This document shows positions 8,836-16,541 of a stretch of 64,000 bases of DNA, one piece after another. A model generated the notes under the pieces. That model was not told the origin of the DNA. It was given only the letters and a program-made list of their open reading frames with translations, and ran no database searches. Where the stretch lies: assembly GCF_009299835.1 (NCBI RefSeq), contig NZ_VKCZ01000015.1:50816-114815 (forward strand). Direction: 5' to 3'. The DNA comes from Microlunatus speluncae (lineage in GTDB: Bacteria > Actinomycetota > Actinomycetes > Propionibacteriales > Propionibacteriaceae). A program made the translations under genes and the position numbers. Positions within the stretch are counted from its first letter, which is position 1; each line of letters opens with the position of its first letter.

Positions 8836-9927
8836 ATGACTGTCGAACTCGCCGACTACCGGCGTCCCGCGGACTGGCCGGCCGAGGAGTTCCTGGTCGA
8901 CGCCGACGTGCAGATCAGTCCGCCGTCGCTGACCACCCTCTTCCCCTATCTCGATGATCGCTGGCGGGACTACATCGTCGAGGGCGGCATGGGCGGATTG
9001 GCCTCCAATCTCTACCCGGGTTCGGCTCCGGGTGTCTTCCTGCCCGGCAGTGCGCCGGCCGCCGGCCCGCCCGGCTCCGATCTCGACCTGATGCGGACCC
9101 AACTGCTCGACCCGTGGCGGACCTCGATCGCCGTCCTCAACTGCGTCTACGCCGTTGATCAACTGCACAATGATGATCTTGCCGACGCGCTGTGCCGGGC
9201 GGTCAACCAGTGGCAGCTGGAGGAGTGGCTGCTGGCCGATTCCCGGCTCCGCGGCTCGGCCATGCTGCCGCTGCAGAATCCGGCCCTGGCGGCGCGCGAG
9301 GTGAAGCGGATCGCGCGGCACGACGAGTTCGTCCAGGTGATCCTGCCGGCCCGGACCCGGGAACCGCTCGGCCGGCGCGGGTTCTGGCCGATCTACGCCG
9401 CCGCGCAGGAGGCCGGGCTGCCGGTCGCGATCCAGGCCGCCGGGATCAGCGGCAACCCGCTGACCCCGGTCGGCTGGCCGACCTACTACGTCGAGGACTA
9501 TGTCGATCTCACCCAGGCGTTCCAGGCCCAGGTGCTGAGCTTCGTCGCCGAAGGGGTCTTCGCCGAGTTCCCCGACCTCCGGGTCGTCCTGATCGAGAGC
9601 GGCTTCACCTGGCTGCCGTCGCTGATGTGGCGCTTCGACAAGGACTGGAAGGGCCTCCGTCGCGAGGTGCCGTGGGTGAAGCGGCCGCCGTCGGAGGTGA
9701 TCCGGCAACATTTCCGGATCACCGTGCAACCGCTGGACGAGCCGGAGGAGCCGCGGCAGCTGCTGGAGATCGTCGATCAACTCGAGGCCGAGCAGCTGCT
9801 GTTGTTCGCCACCGACTATCCGCACCTCCAGTTCAGTGCCGGGGAGCGGTCGATCCCGCGCGGGCTGACGCCGGAGCTGCGGTCCAAGATCCTGTCCGGC
9901 AACGCGCGGCAGCTCTACCGATTCTGA
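8836..9927 (+). CDS. Amidohydrolase-2 family protein lacking two metal-ligand histidines
   Basis: A 363-residue member of the ACMSD-like amidohydrolase TIM-barrel family (PF04909 type). Family marks are LIESGFTWLPSLMWRFD and LFATDYPHLQF near the C-terminus. The usual first-strand D-x-D-x-H reads VDADVQI (Gln26 in place of His), and the later strand-end His is Gln200 (AIQAAG). The paralogue at 9961 keeps both histidines. This copy may therefore be metal-free, structural or changed in chemistry. AGGAG at 8825-8829 supports ATG 8836, 12 bases after the Rieske stop. Probably co-transcribed with the Rieske gene and the next gene. Confidence 0.85.
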   Translation: MTVELADYRRPADWPAEEFLVDADVQISPPSLTTLFPYLDDRWRDYIVEGGMGGLASNLYPGSAPGVFLPGSAPAAGPPGSDLDLMRTQLLDPWRTSIAVLNCVYAVDQLHNDDLADALCRAVNQWQLEEWLLADSRLRGSAMLPLQNPALAAREVKRIARHDEFVQVILPARTREPLGRRGFWPIYAAAQEAGLPVAIQAAGISGNPLTPVGWPTYYVEDYVDLTQAFQAQVLSFVAEGVFAEFPDLRVVLIESGFTWLPSLMWRFDKDWKGLRREVPWVKRPPSEVIRQHFRITVQPLDEPEEPRQLLEIVDQLEAEQLLLFATDYPHLQFSAGERSIPRGLTPELRSKILSGNARQLYRF

Positions 9928-9960
9928 TCATCGAGGTTTGATCATGGAGGGGATTCGATC

Positions 9961-11067
9961 ATGGTGAGTACGACCACCGCGGCGCTGGTGAGCGCGGTCA
10001 AGCGACCGCGGCACGCGATCATCGACTGCGACATCCACAACACCGTCTCGGCCGACTCGCTTGATCGTTTTCTGCCGGAGCGGTGGCTGCGGCACAAGCG
10101 GACGTTCGGCGGTCGGCAGCACACCGGGGCGGTCTATCCCAAGCAGTCGCCGGGCGGCGGCGCCCGCCGCGACTCCTGGCCGCCGTCGGGGATGCTGCCG
10201 GGCGCCGACCTCGATTTCATGCGGGTGCAGCACCTGGACCCGATGAACGTGGAGTTCGGCATCCTGAATTGCCTCAGCGGCGCCGGCACCCAGCTGAACG
10301 CCGAATACTCCGCGGTGCTCAGCACGGCGACCAACGAGTGGCAGATCGCCGAGTGGTTCGAGAAGGATCAACGGCTGCGCGGCGGCATCATCGTGCCGGC
10401 CGAGGACGGCGAGCTGGCCGCGGCCGAGATCGACCGGATGGCCGGCCATCCCGGCTTCGTCCAGGTGCTGCTGGTCGCCCGGACCGCCGAGCCGCTCGGC
10501 CGGCGCAAATACTGGCCGATCTATCGGGCAGCCGAGCGGCACGGCCTGCCGGTCGGGATCCACTTCGGCGGCGGTGGCCGCGGCGTCCCGGTGAGCGCGG
10601 CGGGTTGGCCCTCGTACTATCTCGAAGATCACGTCAGCATGTCGCAGGCGTTCCAGGCGCATGTGGTCAGTCTGGTGATCGAGGGTGTCTTCGAGCGGTT
10701 CCCGAAGCTGCGGATCGCCTTGATCGAGGGCGGATTCGCCTGGTTGCCGCCGCTGGCCTGGCGGCTGGACGCGCACGTTGCCCGGCTGGCCGACGAGGTG
10801 CCGCACCTGACCCGGAAGCCGTCGGACTACATCCGTGATCATCTGTGGGTGACCACCCAGCCGATCGAGGAACCGCACCGACCACGGGATCTGCACACGG
10901 TGTTCGAGCAGCTCGGCGGGGTGGACAAGGTGATGTTCTCCACCGACTATCCGCACTGGGACTTCGATTCGCCGACCGGCGCCTTCCAGGTGCCGCTCGA
11001 TCCCGAGCAGCGGAGGAAGATCTTCACCGAGAACGCCCGCGCGTTCTACGAACTGCCCGGAAGTTGA
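9961..11067 (+). CDS. Amidohydrolase-2 family metal-dependent hydrolase or decarboxylase
   Basis: A 368-residue paralogue of the preceding gene, with similar architecture and the shared motif PLGRR(G/K)(F/Y)WPIY. It keeps the metal ligands: DCDIHN at residues 22-27, His201 in GIHFGG, and Asp in FSTDYPHWDF. Family members hydrolyse or decarboxylate ring-cleavage products and related acids; the substrate here is unknown. GGAGGGG lies about 10 bases upstream of ATG 9961. The last 22 bases overlap a small convergent gene. Together with the catalytically altered paralogue it could form a heteromer (inference). Confidence 0.87.
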   Translation: MVSTTTAALVSAVKRPRHAIIDCDIHNTVSADSLDRFLPERWLRHKRTFGGRQHTGAVYPKQSPGGGARRDSWPPSGMLPGADLDFMRVQHLDPMNVEFGILNCLSGAGTQLNAEYSAVLSTATNEWQIAEWFEKDQRLRGGIIVPAEDGELAAAEIDRMAGHPGFVQVLLVARTAEPLGRRKYWPIYRAAERHGLPVGIHFGGGGRGVPVSAAGWPSYYLEDHVSMSQAFQAHVVSLVIEGVFERFPKLRIALIEGGFAWLPPLAWRLDAHVARLADEVPHLTRKPSDYIRDHLWVTTQPIEEPHRPRDLHTVFEQLGGVDKVMFSTDYPHWDFDSPTGAFQVPLDPEQRRKIFTENARAFYELPGS

Positions 11068-11288
11068 TCTTCGCTGTTGCTGCGGCCGCGCAGCAGGGTC
11101 AGCGCCGCCGGGTCGTCGGAGCGTAGCCGTTCGACCTCCTCGCCGTCGTCGCAGCGGCAGAGCGAGACGGTGACCGTGTGAACCGACCGGGTCAGCACGT
11201 GCCAGGTCGCGCCGGACTCCTCCCAGCGGCGGAGCCGTTCGGCCAGCTCGGCGGCGGGGATCGGACTGTCCGGGTTTTGCGCTGTCAT
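11046..11288 (-). CDS. Small conserved hypothetical protein
   Basis: An 80-residue protein beginning MTAQNPDSPIPAAELAERLR, with RRWEESGATWHVLTRSVHTV and SLCRCDDGEEVERLRSDDP. I recall similar short proteins in other actinobacteria but no established function. It is transcribed divergently from the MDMPI gene, with 21 bases between the starts, and its 3' end overlaps the amidohydrolase gene by 22 bases. The coherent sequence and the divergent promoter spacing favour a real gene. Confidence 0.65.
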   Translation of the reverse strand: MTAQNPDSPIPAAELAERLRRWEESGATWHVLTRSVHTVTVSLCRCDDGEEVERLRSDDPAALTLLRGRSNSEDQLPGSS

Positions 11289-11296
11289 CCTCCGCC

Positions 11297-11302
11297 TAGG
11301 GT
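11297..11302 (+). promoter_or_regulatory. -10 element of a leaderless promoter
   Basis: TAGGGT lies exactly seven bases before ATG 11310, and no Shine-Dalgarno is present. This matches actinobacterial leaderless transcripts that start at the A of the initiation codon. Confidence 0.55.
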
Positions 11303-11309
11303 ACGAGCC

Positions 11310-12092
11310 ATGACCTTGGACTATCTGGCGCACCTGGCGGCCGATTCGGACCGGTTCGCCACAGTGATCGCCCGGGCGCCGCAGGATCGCCCGGTGCCGA
11401 GCTGCCCGGACTGGACGGCCGCGGATCTCTGGTTCCACCTGGCCGAGGTGCAGTGGTTCTGGGCCCGGATCGTGGGCGGCCGGCTGACCGAGACGGCCGG
11501 TGTGGAGGCGCTGCCGGCGCCGGAGCCGACCGACGATCCCGGCGCCTTCTTCGCCCGGGCCACCGCGGCGTTGCGCCGGGCCCTCGCCGAGACTCCGCCG
11601 GAGACGCCGGCCTGGAGTTGGGCCGAGGAACAGACCGCCGGCTTCAGTTATCGCCGGCAGGCCCACGAGGCGCTGATCCACCGGGTCGACGCCGAGCTGG
11701 TCGCCGAGGACCGGACGCCGCTCGACCCGGCGCTGGCCGCGGACGGCGTGACCGAGGCGCTGACCGTGATGTACGGCGATCCGCCCCGCGACTGGGGCGA
11801 GTTCCGGCCGGATCCGGCCCGGGTGATCGAGTTCGCCGCCACCGACACCGGCGACCGCTGGCGTACCGTCGTCGGTCGGTTCACCGGAACCAGCCGCAGC
11901 GGCGAGCAGCACGACCTACAGACCCTCGACGTCGCCGGCCCGGACGCCGAACCGTCGGCCCGGATCACCGGTGCCGCCGCTGACCTGGACTGCTGGCTGT
12001 GGCACCGTCCGCCGCTCGGCGAGGTGATCACCGACGGCGACCCCGCCACCCTCGCCGCGTTCCAGGTCGTCATCCGCGACGGCCTCGACTGA
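11310..12092 (+). CDS. Maleylpyruvate isomerase family mycothiol-dependent enzyme
   Basis: A 260-residue DinB-fold protein of the MDMPI family, which uses mycothiol in transfer or isomerisation reactions. The N-terminal four-helix domain carries SCPDWTAADLWFHLAEVQWFW and a QAHEALIHRVDAE helix; these provide the usual His/Glu/His metal triad (His in FHLAEV, Glu/His in HEALIHR). A C-terminal MDMPI_C-like domain follows from about residue 160. ATG 11310 appears leaderless. Such genes are numerous in actinobacteria, so the neighbours may not indicate its substrate. Confidence 0.82.
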   Translation: MTLDYLAHLAADSDRFATVIARAPQDRPVPSCPDWTAADLWFHLAEVQWFWARIVGGRLTETAGVEALPAPEPTDDPGAFFARATAALRRALAETPPETPAWSWAEEQTAGFSYRRQAHEALIHRVDAELVAEDRTPLDPALAADGVTEALTVMYGDPPRDWGEFRPDPARVIEFAATDTGDRWRTVVGRFTGTSRSGEQHDLQTLDVAGPDAEPSARITGAAADLDCWLWHRPPLGEVITDGDPATLAAFQVVIRDGLD

Positions 12093-12105
12093 GGGTTCTT
12101 CCTTC

Positions 12106-12117
12106 TTCCTATAGCAT
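12106..12117. promoter_or_regulatory. Candidate GntR-family operator (imperfect)
   Basis: TTCCTATAGCAT, 43 bases upstream of the gntR start, matches 10 of 12 positions of the perfect palindrome at 13562-13573. Autoregulation would fit. Confidence 0.5.
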
Positions 12118-12159
12118 CCGGGGTGACCCGGCGTGGCCGGTCGAGGAGTGGAGGCGGCG

Positions 12160-12858
12160 ATGGGCACCGTTGAGGGCCGGTTCGACATCACCCGGCGTGC
12201 GCTGCGCGATCAGGTCTACGAGCGGATCCTGGAGTTGTTGCTGTCCGGCGAGATCGCGGCCGGTGAGCGGCTCTCGATCGACACCATGGCGCGGGAGCTG
12301 GCCGTGTCGCCGACCCCGGTGCGCGAGGCGCTGGTGCAGCTGGAGCGGACCGGGCTGGTGACCCGGGAGGCGCTGAAGGGGTACCGGGTCGCGCCGCCGC
12401 TGGACCATGATCAACTGACCGAGCTGTTCGAGGCGCGGCTGATGCTGGAGGAGACCGCGGCCCGGTTGGCGGCGCGGGATGCCGAGCGGCTGGTGCCGGC
12501 GCTGGCCGCGGCGCACGAGCGGCACCGCGTGGCCAGCGCGGCGGTGCTGGCCGCCGGGGAGGGTGGCGCGGCCGTGCCCCTGCCGGTGACGCAGCAGTAC
12601 TTCGACGCCGACCGCGCCTTCCACGACGTGATCTTCGCCCACTCCGCCAATCGCTATCTGGAGGAGATGTACGACGGCCTCGGCGCCCTGACGCACCGGA
12701 TGCGCCAGGCCGCGTTGCGCGGGCCGGAGGACGTCCGGGAGGCGATGGCCGAGCATGCGGCCGTGCTGCAGGCGTACGAGAGCGATCCCGAGGCGGCCGC
12801 CGCCGCGATGGTGCGGCACGTCACCGGTGTTCGGACCCGCTCGCTGTCCGGTCACTAG
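12160..12858 (+). CDS. GntR family transcriptional regulator, FCD domain
   Basis: A 232-residue repressor-type protein with an N-terminal winged helix (LRDQVYERILELLLSGEI and ELAVSPTPVREALVQLER) and a C-terminal all-helical FCD ligand domain containing FEARLMLEETAARLAA, FHDVIFAHSANR and MAEHAAVLQAY. FCD proteins usually sense small carboxylic acids and control adjacent catabolic genes. ATG 12160 has GTGGAGG upstream; GTG 12133 is less likely. The 3' end overlaps the convergent cyclase gene by 38 bases. Likely sites are 12106-12117 and 13562-13573. Confidence 0.9.
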   Translation: MGTVEGRFDITRRALRDQVYERILELLLSGEIAAGERLSIDTMARELAVSPTPVREALVQLERTGLVTREALKGYRVAPPLDHDQLTELFEARLMLEETAARLAARDAERLVPALAAAHERHRVASAAVLAAGEGGAAVPLPVTQQYFDADRAFHDVIFAHSANRYLEEMYDGLGALTHRMRQAALRGPEDVREAMAEHAAVLQAYESDPEAAAAAMVRHVTGVRTRSLSGH

Positions 12859-13555
12859 CCTCGGCAGCGAGGAAGGCGAGAGCGCGGGCCGGGGCGCCGT
12901 CGGAGCGGACCAGGCGCAGCGGCACGGCGGCGAAGGTGCAACGCGGCTGGGTGATCGCGGCCAGGTTGGTCAGGTATTCGATCTGCGGGATGCCCTTGGT
13001 CAGCAGGATTCGGTGGCACGGCCAGTCGTCGTCGAGGTCGGCGCTCGGTGCCCAGTCGTCGACGTAATCGGCGCGGATGCCCCGGTCCTGCGGGAAGTCG
13101 AAGCCGATCGCGCTCACGCCGGCGGCCAGCACCCACTCGGCCGCGGCCCGGGTGAGCCAGGGCGCGCGGGTCCAGTACTGCGGCGTGCTGGTCGGCCAGC
13201 GCGTCTCATGATCACTGCGGACGAGCAGGATGTCGCCGGGCCGGATCGGGGTCCGGTCCAGGTGCTCGACGTCGATCGCCGCGTTGTCACCGAGCGCCGA
13301 GACGTCGGCGACGACCGCCGGCCCCATGATCGTCTCCAGCCGTACCTCGTCGAACCAGCCGCCGGCCGGGTCGACATGCCGCGGCGCGTCGACGTGGGTG
13401 AAGCCGTGCGCGCCCATCGTCAGCGCCGTGGAGTGGAAGTGGCAGCCGCCCTTCGCGGTCAGTTCGCGGTGGGTGATCGTCGGCGCGAACCGCCAGTGCT
13501 CCTCGATCGGCATCGAGCAGTCGATCACCTCGTGATCAAGCAGTCGAAGCACCAT
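12821..13555 (-). CDS. Cyclase family protein (kynurenine-formamidase-like metal hydrolase)
   Basis: A 244-residue protein of the PF04199 cyclase/formamidase family, hydrolysing amide, lactone or formyl substrates with a divalent metal. The signature HxxxHxDxPxH-type motif is seen as HGFTHVDAPRH, with further motifs PGDILLVRSDHE and GVSAIGFDFPQD. It is transcribed divergently from the TIM-barrel/pdxA-like operon across a short region holding a perfect palindromic operator, so both directions are probably controlled by the GntR protein. It could be an imidase or lactonase in the same pathway (inference). Confidence 0.87.
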   Translation of the reverse strand: MVLRLLDHEVIDCSMPIEEHWRFAPTITHRELTAKGGCHFHSTALTMGAHGFTHVDAPRHVDPAGGWFDEVRLETIMGPAVVADVSALGDNAAIDVEHLDRTPIRPGDILLVRSDHETRWPTSTPQYWTRAPWLTRAAAEWVLAAGVSAIGFDFPQDRGIRADYVDDWAPSADLDDDWPCHRILLTKGIPQIEYLTNLAAITQPRCTFAAVPLRLVRSDGAPARALAFLAAEASDRTASGSEHR

Positions 13556-13561
13556 CCAACG

Positions 13562-13573
13562 ATCCTATAGGAT
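13562..13573. promoter_or_regulatory. Perfect palindromic GntR-type operator
   Basis: ATCCTATAGGAT is a perfect 12-bp palindrome between the divergent cyclase gene (start 13555) and the TIM-barrel gene (start 13602). A related half, GATATAGG, follows directly. It resembles the site before gntR. Confidence 0.65.
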
Positions 13574-13601
13574 ATAGGTGACCGATGAGATGAGGACCAC
13601 C

Positions 13602-14537
13602 ATGCCCGAGGCTGCGCCCTACTCGGCCGAGACCTGGCCGATCGCCACCTGCCTGCACGGTATCCCGGTGACCGACCGCGAGGGCGTACCGCTGCACGAC
13701 GCGCCGCCGAAGTCGTGGGATGCCGTGTTCCTGGAGGTCGCCGAGCTCGGCTTCGACCGGATCGAGCTGTCCGACAGCCACCTCCGGCCGGCCGACCTCG
13801 AGCCGAGCCGCCGGGATGAGCTGCTGGCGATCGCCCGCGACCGCGGCGTCGCGATCCCGTCGCTGCACGTGCAGCGCAAGAGCGTGATCATGCCCGGCGA
13901 CGACGGCAGCCGGAACCTGGCGTACGCCCATCGCTCCATCGACGCGGCCGCGGCCTGGGGCATGGAGGTGTTCTCGACCGGGCTGCACCAGCCGTTCACC
14001 GCCGCGCAGCGCGCGGCCCTATGGTTCTGGACCGTGCCCGGGCCGGTGGATCCGGACGATCCGGAGGTGTGGGCGACGGCGGTCAGCCGGATCCGCGAGC
14101 TCGGCCGGCACGCGGCCGAGGTCGGGCTGCTGATGTCGCTCGAGTTGTACGAGGACACCTATCTCGGCACCGCCGACAGCGCCGTCCGACTGGTCGAGGA
14201 GGTCGGGCTGGACAACGTCGGGCTCAATCCCGATGTGGGCAACCTGATCCGGCTGCACCGGCCGGTCGAGGACTGGCGCGAGCTCTACGCCAGGACGCTG
14301 CCGTACGCGAACTACTGGCACCTGAAGAACTACGCCCGGGACGAGGCCGGCGACGGCAGTTGGCACAGCTCGACCCCGGCCACGCTGGAGGCCGGCTTGA
14401 TCAACTACCGGCAGGTGGTCCGCGATGCCGTCGAGGGCGGGTTCACCGGAATCTTCCTGATGGAACACTATGGCGGAGACAGCCTCGGCGTCTGTGCCAC
14501 CAACCAGCGCTACCTGCGCACACTGTTGCCGCGGTGA
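13602..14537 (+). CDS. Sugar phosphate isomerase/epimerase-like TIM barrel protein
   Basis: A 311-residue xylose-isomerase-like (AP endonuclease 2 fold) protein. Typical features are ELGFDRIELSDSHLRP near the N-terminus, the strand-end Glu in LLMSLELYEDTYLG, GLNPDVGNLI and the metal-ligand His in YWHLKNYARD, with a late Glu in LMEHYGGDS. These residues form a divalent metal site suited to keto-aldo isomerisation or epimerisation. ATG 13602 has GAGG seven bases upstream; ATG 13590 and GTG 13578 are possible but would overlap the operator region. The next gene starts 16 bases after its stop. Confidence 0.82.
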   Translation: MPEAAPYSAETWPIATCLHGIPVTDREGVPLHDAPPKSWDAVFLEVAELGFDRIELSDSHLRPADLEPSRRDELLAIARDRGVAIPSLHVQRKSVIMPGDDGSRNLAYAHRSIDAAAAWGMEVFSTGLHQPFTAAQRAALWFWTVPGPVDPDDPEVWATAVSRIRELGRHAAEVGLLMSLELYEDTYLGTADSAVRLVEEVGLDNVGLNPDVGNLIRLHRPVEDWRELYARTLPYANYWHLKNYARDEAGDGSWHSSTPATLEAGLINYRQVVRDAVEGGFTGIFLMEHYGGDSLGVCATNQRYLRTLLPR

Positions 14538-14553
14538 GAGCGAGGAGTTGATC

Positions 14554-15531
14554 ATGACGGAACGGCCCCGGATCGCCCTGACCCTCGGTGACCCGGCCGG
14601 CATCGGGCCCGAGCTCGTCGCGCGCCAGCTCGCCGACCCGGACACCGGACGACGGGCGAAGATCATCGTGGTCGGCGACGAACGGGAGTTGACCGACGCG
14701 ATGGACGACGCCGGCGTCCGGTTCGACTGGTCCCGCGATCCCGCGGACGGACTGCCGACCTTGATCGACAACGGCGGCGAGCGGCCGGCCGGCGGCTTCG
14801 TCCGACGTGAGGCCAGCGCGGCCGGCGGCAGCTGGGCGATGGCGAGTCTGCGCCGGGCTCTGGAACTCTCCAAGGAGGGAGCGGTCGACGCGATCGTCTT
14901 CGCTCCGTTGAACAAGTCGTCGTTGCACCTGGCCGGGATGACCGAGCCGGACGAGATGTCCTGGTTCGAATCCGTCCTCGACGACGGCACCCGCGCCACC
15001 GAGCTGAACGTCCTGCCGGACCTGGTGACCGGGCGAGTCACCTCGCACTGCTCGATCGCCGAGGTCGCCGACCTGATCACCATCGACGTGATCATCGAGC
15101 GCGGCGAGCTGCTGGACGGGGTGTTGCGCGCCCGCGGCATCGACCGGCCCCGGATCGGGGTCTGCGCGCTCAACCCGCACGCCGGCGAATCCGGCCGCTT
15201 CGGCCGGCACGAACTCGACGTCATCGAGCCGGCCGTCGCCGAGCTCCGCCGGCGGGGACTCGACGCCAGCGGCCCGTTCCCCAGCGACACGATCTTCCTC
15301 AAGGCTCGCGACGGCGCGTTCGACGGCGTCCTCACGATGTATCACGACCAGGGCCAGATCGCCGTCAAGCTCCTCGGCTTCGACCGCGGCGTCACCATGG
15401 CCGGCGGCCTCAGCGTCCCGATCTGTACCCCGGCCCACGGCACCGCCTTCGACCGCGTCGGCACCCGCTCCGCCAACCCCGGCGCCTACCGCCACGCCTT
15501 CGACGTCGCCACCGCCGTAGCCACCCCCTAA
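14554..15531 (+). CDS. PdxA-family NAD-dependent dehydrogenase
   Basis: A 325-residue member of the 4-hydroxythreonine-4-phosphate dehydrogenase family. Motifs include ALTLGDPAGIGPELVAR, APLNKSSLHLAG, CALNPHAGESG, SDTIF, MYHDQGQIAVKLLGF and TPAHGTAFD. PdxA2-type relatives act in four-carbon sugar-acid catabolism with a DUF1537 kinase, but no such kinase lies nearby. The catabolic setting argues against a role in pyridoxal phosphate synthesis, so I give no symbol. GAGGAG at 14542-14547 precedes ATG 14554. It is the last gene of the GntR-controlled unit. Confidence 0.88.
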   Translation: MTERPRIALTLGDPAGIGPELVARQLADPDTGRRAKIIVVGDERELTDAMDDAGVRFDWSRDPADGLPTLIDNGGERPAGGFVRREASAAGGSWAMASLRRALELSKEGAVDAIVFAPLNKSSLHLAGMTEPDEMSWFESVLDDGTRATELNVLPDLVTGRVTSHCSIAEVADLITIDVIIERGELLDGVLRARGIDRPRIGVCALNPHAGESGRFGRHELDVIEPAVAELRRRGLDASGPFPSDTIFLKARDGAFDGVLTMYHDQGQIAVKLLGFDRGVTMAGGLSVPICTPAHGTAFDRVGTRSANPGAYRHAFDVATAVATP

Positions 15532-15533
15532 AA

Positions 15534-15568
15534 CCCGCCGAGCCGCCCGCGGATGACGGGTCGGCGGG
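15534..15568. terminator. Hairpin after the pdxA-like gene, terminator or repeat relic
   Basis: CCCGCCGA (15534-15541) pairs with TCGGCGGG (15561-15568). The right side, TGACGGGTCGGC, is identical to part of the hairpin arm at 51106-51117, suggesting a shortened member of the same repeat family. There is no T tract. Confidence 0.5.
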
Positions 15569-15606
15569 GTTGGGGGAGGGCGGCGAGGGTCTGACAGAGT
15601 GGGCGG

Positions 15607-16536
15607 GTGACGTCAGCGGAACCTGCGGGGGAAGGGGCCGGGGTCGGTGGTTCCGGGGCGGGGCACAGTCGGGTCGACGCGCTGGCCAATCGGGTGCCGG
15701 CGGTGTGGTTGGTGATCATCGGCATCGTCTCGGTGCAGTTCGGCGCCTCGATCGCCAAGGATCTGTTCCACCTGGTGTCGCCGACGACGATGGTCTGGTT
15801 GCGGTTGGTCAGTTCCGCGGTGGTGTTGATGATCATCGTCCGGCCGCGGTTCCGCGGTCGGAGCCGGACCGATTGGCTGCTGGTGCTGGGGTTCGGCGTC
15901 ACGCTGCTGGTGATGAACTGGGCGATCTATCAGTCGATGGCCCGGATCCCGATCGGGGTCGCGGTGACGATCGAGTTCCTCGGGCCGTTGGCCGTGGCGG
16001 TGATCGCCTCCCGCCGGCTGCGCGACCTGACCTGGGTGCTGCTGGCCGCGGCCGGCGTCGCGCTGCTCGGCTTCACACCCGCTGGGCTGAACCTCTCCGG
16101 GGTCGCGTTCGCGTTGCTGGCCGGGCTCTGCTGGGCGCTCTACATCCTGCTCAGCGCGCGTACGGGACAGCGCTGGTCCGGGCTGTCCGGGCTCGCCGTC
16201 GCCAGCACGATCGGCAGCGTCGGGCTGACCCCGTTCGCGCTGGCCGAGGCCGGGCCGGGCGTGTTCCAGCCGCAGGTGTTGATCTTGGGCGTGGCGATCG
16301 GGCTGATGAGTTCGGTGATCCCATACAGCCTGGAGATGCTGGCCCTGCGGCGGATCCCGCCCGGGGTCTTCGGCATCCTGATGAGCCTGGAGCCCGGCGT
16401 GGCCGCGGTGGCGGCGATGATCTTGCTGTCGGAGTTCCTGCACCTGACCCAGTGGATCGCGCTGGCCTGCGTCGTGATCGCCAGCGTCGGCGCGACCCGC
16501 ACCCGGACCCGCGCCGACCCGCCGCCTGTGGATTAA
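15607..16536 (+). CDS. EamA/DMT family exporter
   Basis: A 309-residue membrane protein with about ten hydrophobic segments in two EamA repeats, resembling RhtA-type threonine/homoserine exporters. Diagnostic stretches are WLRLVSSAVVLMIIVRPRF, IEFLGPLAVAVIASRRLRD and SSVIPYSLEMLALRRIPPGV, followed by LMSLEPGVAAVAA. GTG 15607 opens the frame; no strong ribosome site is visible. The stop is five bases from the convergent aldo/keto reductase stop. The substrate is not determinable. Confidence 0.87.
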   Translation: MTSAEPAGEGAGVGGSGAGHSRVDALANRVPAVWLVIIGIVSVQFGASIAKDLFHLVSPTTMVWLRLVSSAVVLMIIVRPRFRGRSRTDWLLVLGFGVTLLVMNWAIYQSMARIPIGVAVTIEFLGPLAVAVIASRRLRDLTWVLLAAAGVALLGFTPAGLNLSGVAFALLAGLCWALYILLSARTGQRWSGLSGLAVASTIGSVGLTPFALAEAGPGVFQPQVLILGVAIGLMSSVIPYSLEMLALRRIPPGVFGILMSLEPGVAAVAAMILLSEFLHLTQWIALACVVIASVGATRTRTRADPPPVD

Positions 16537-16541
16537 GGGGG

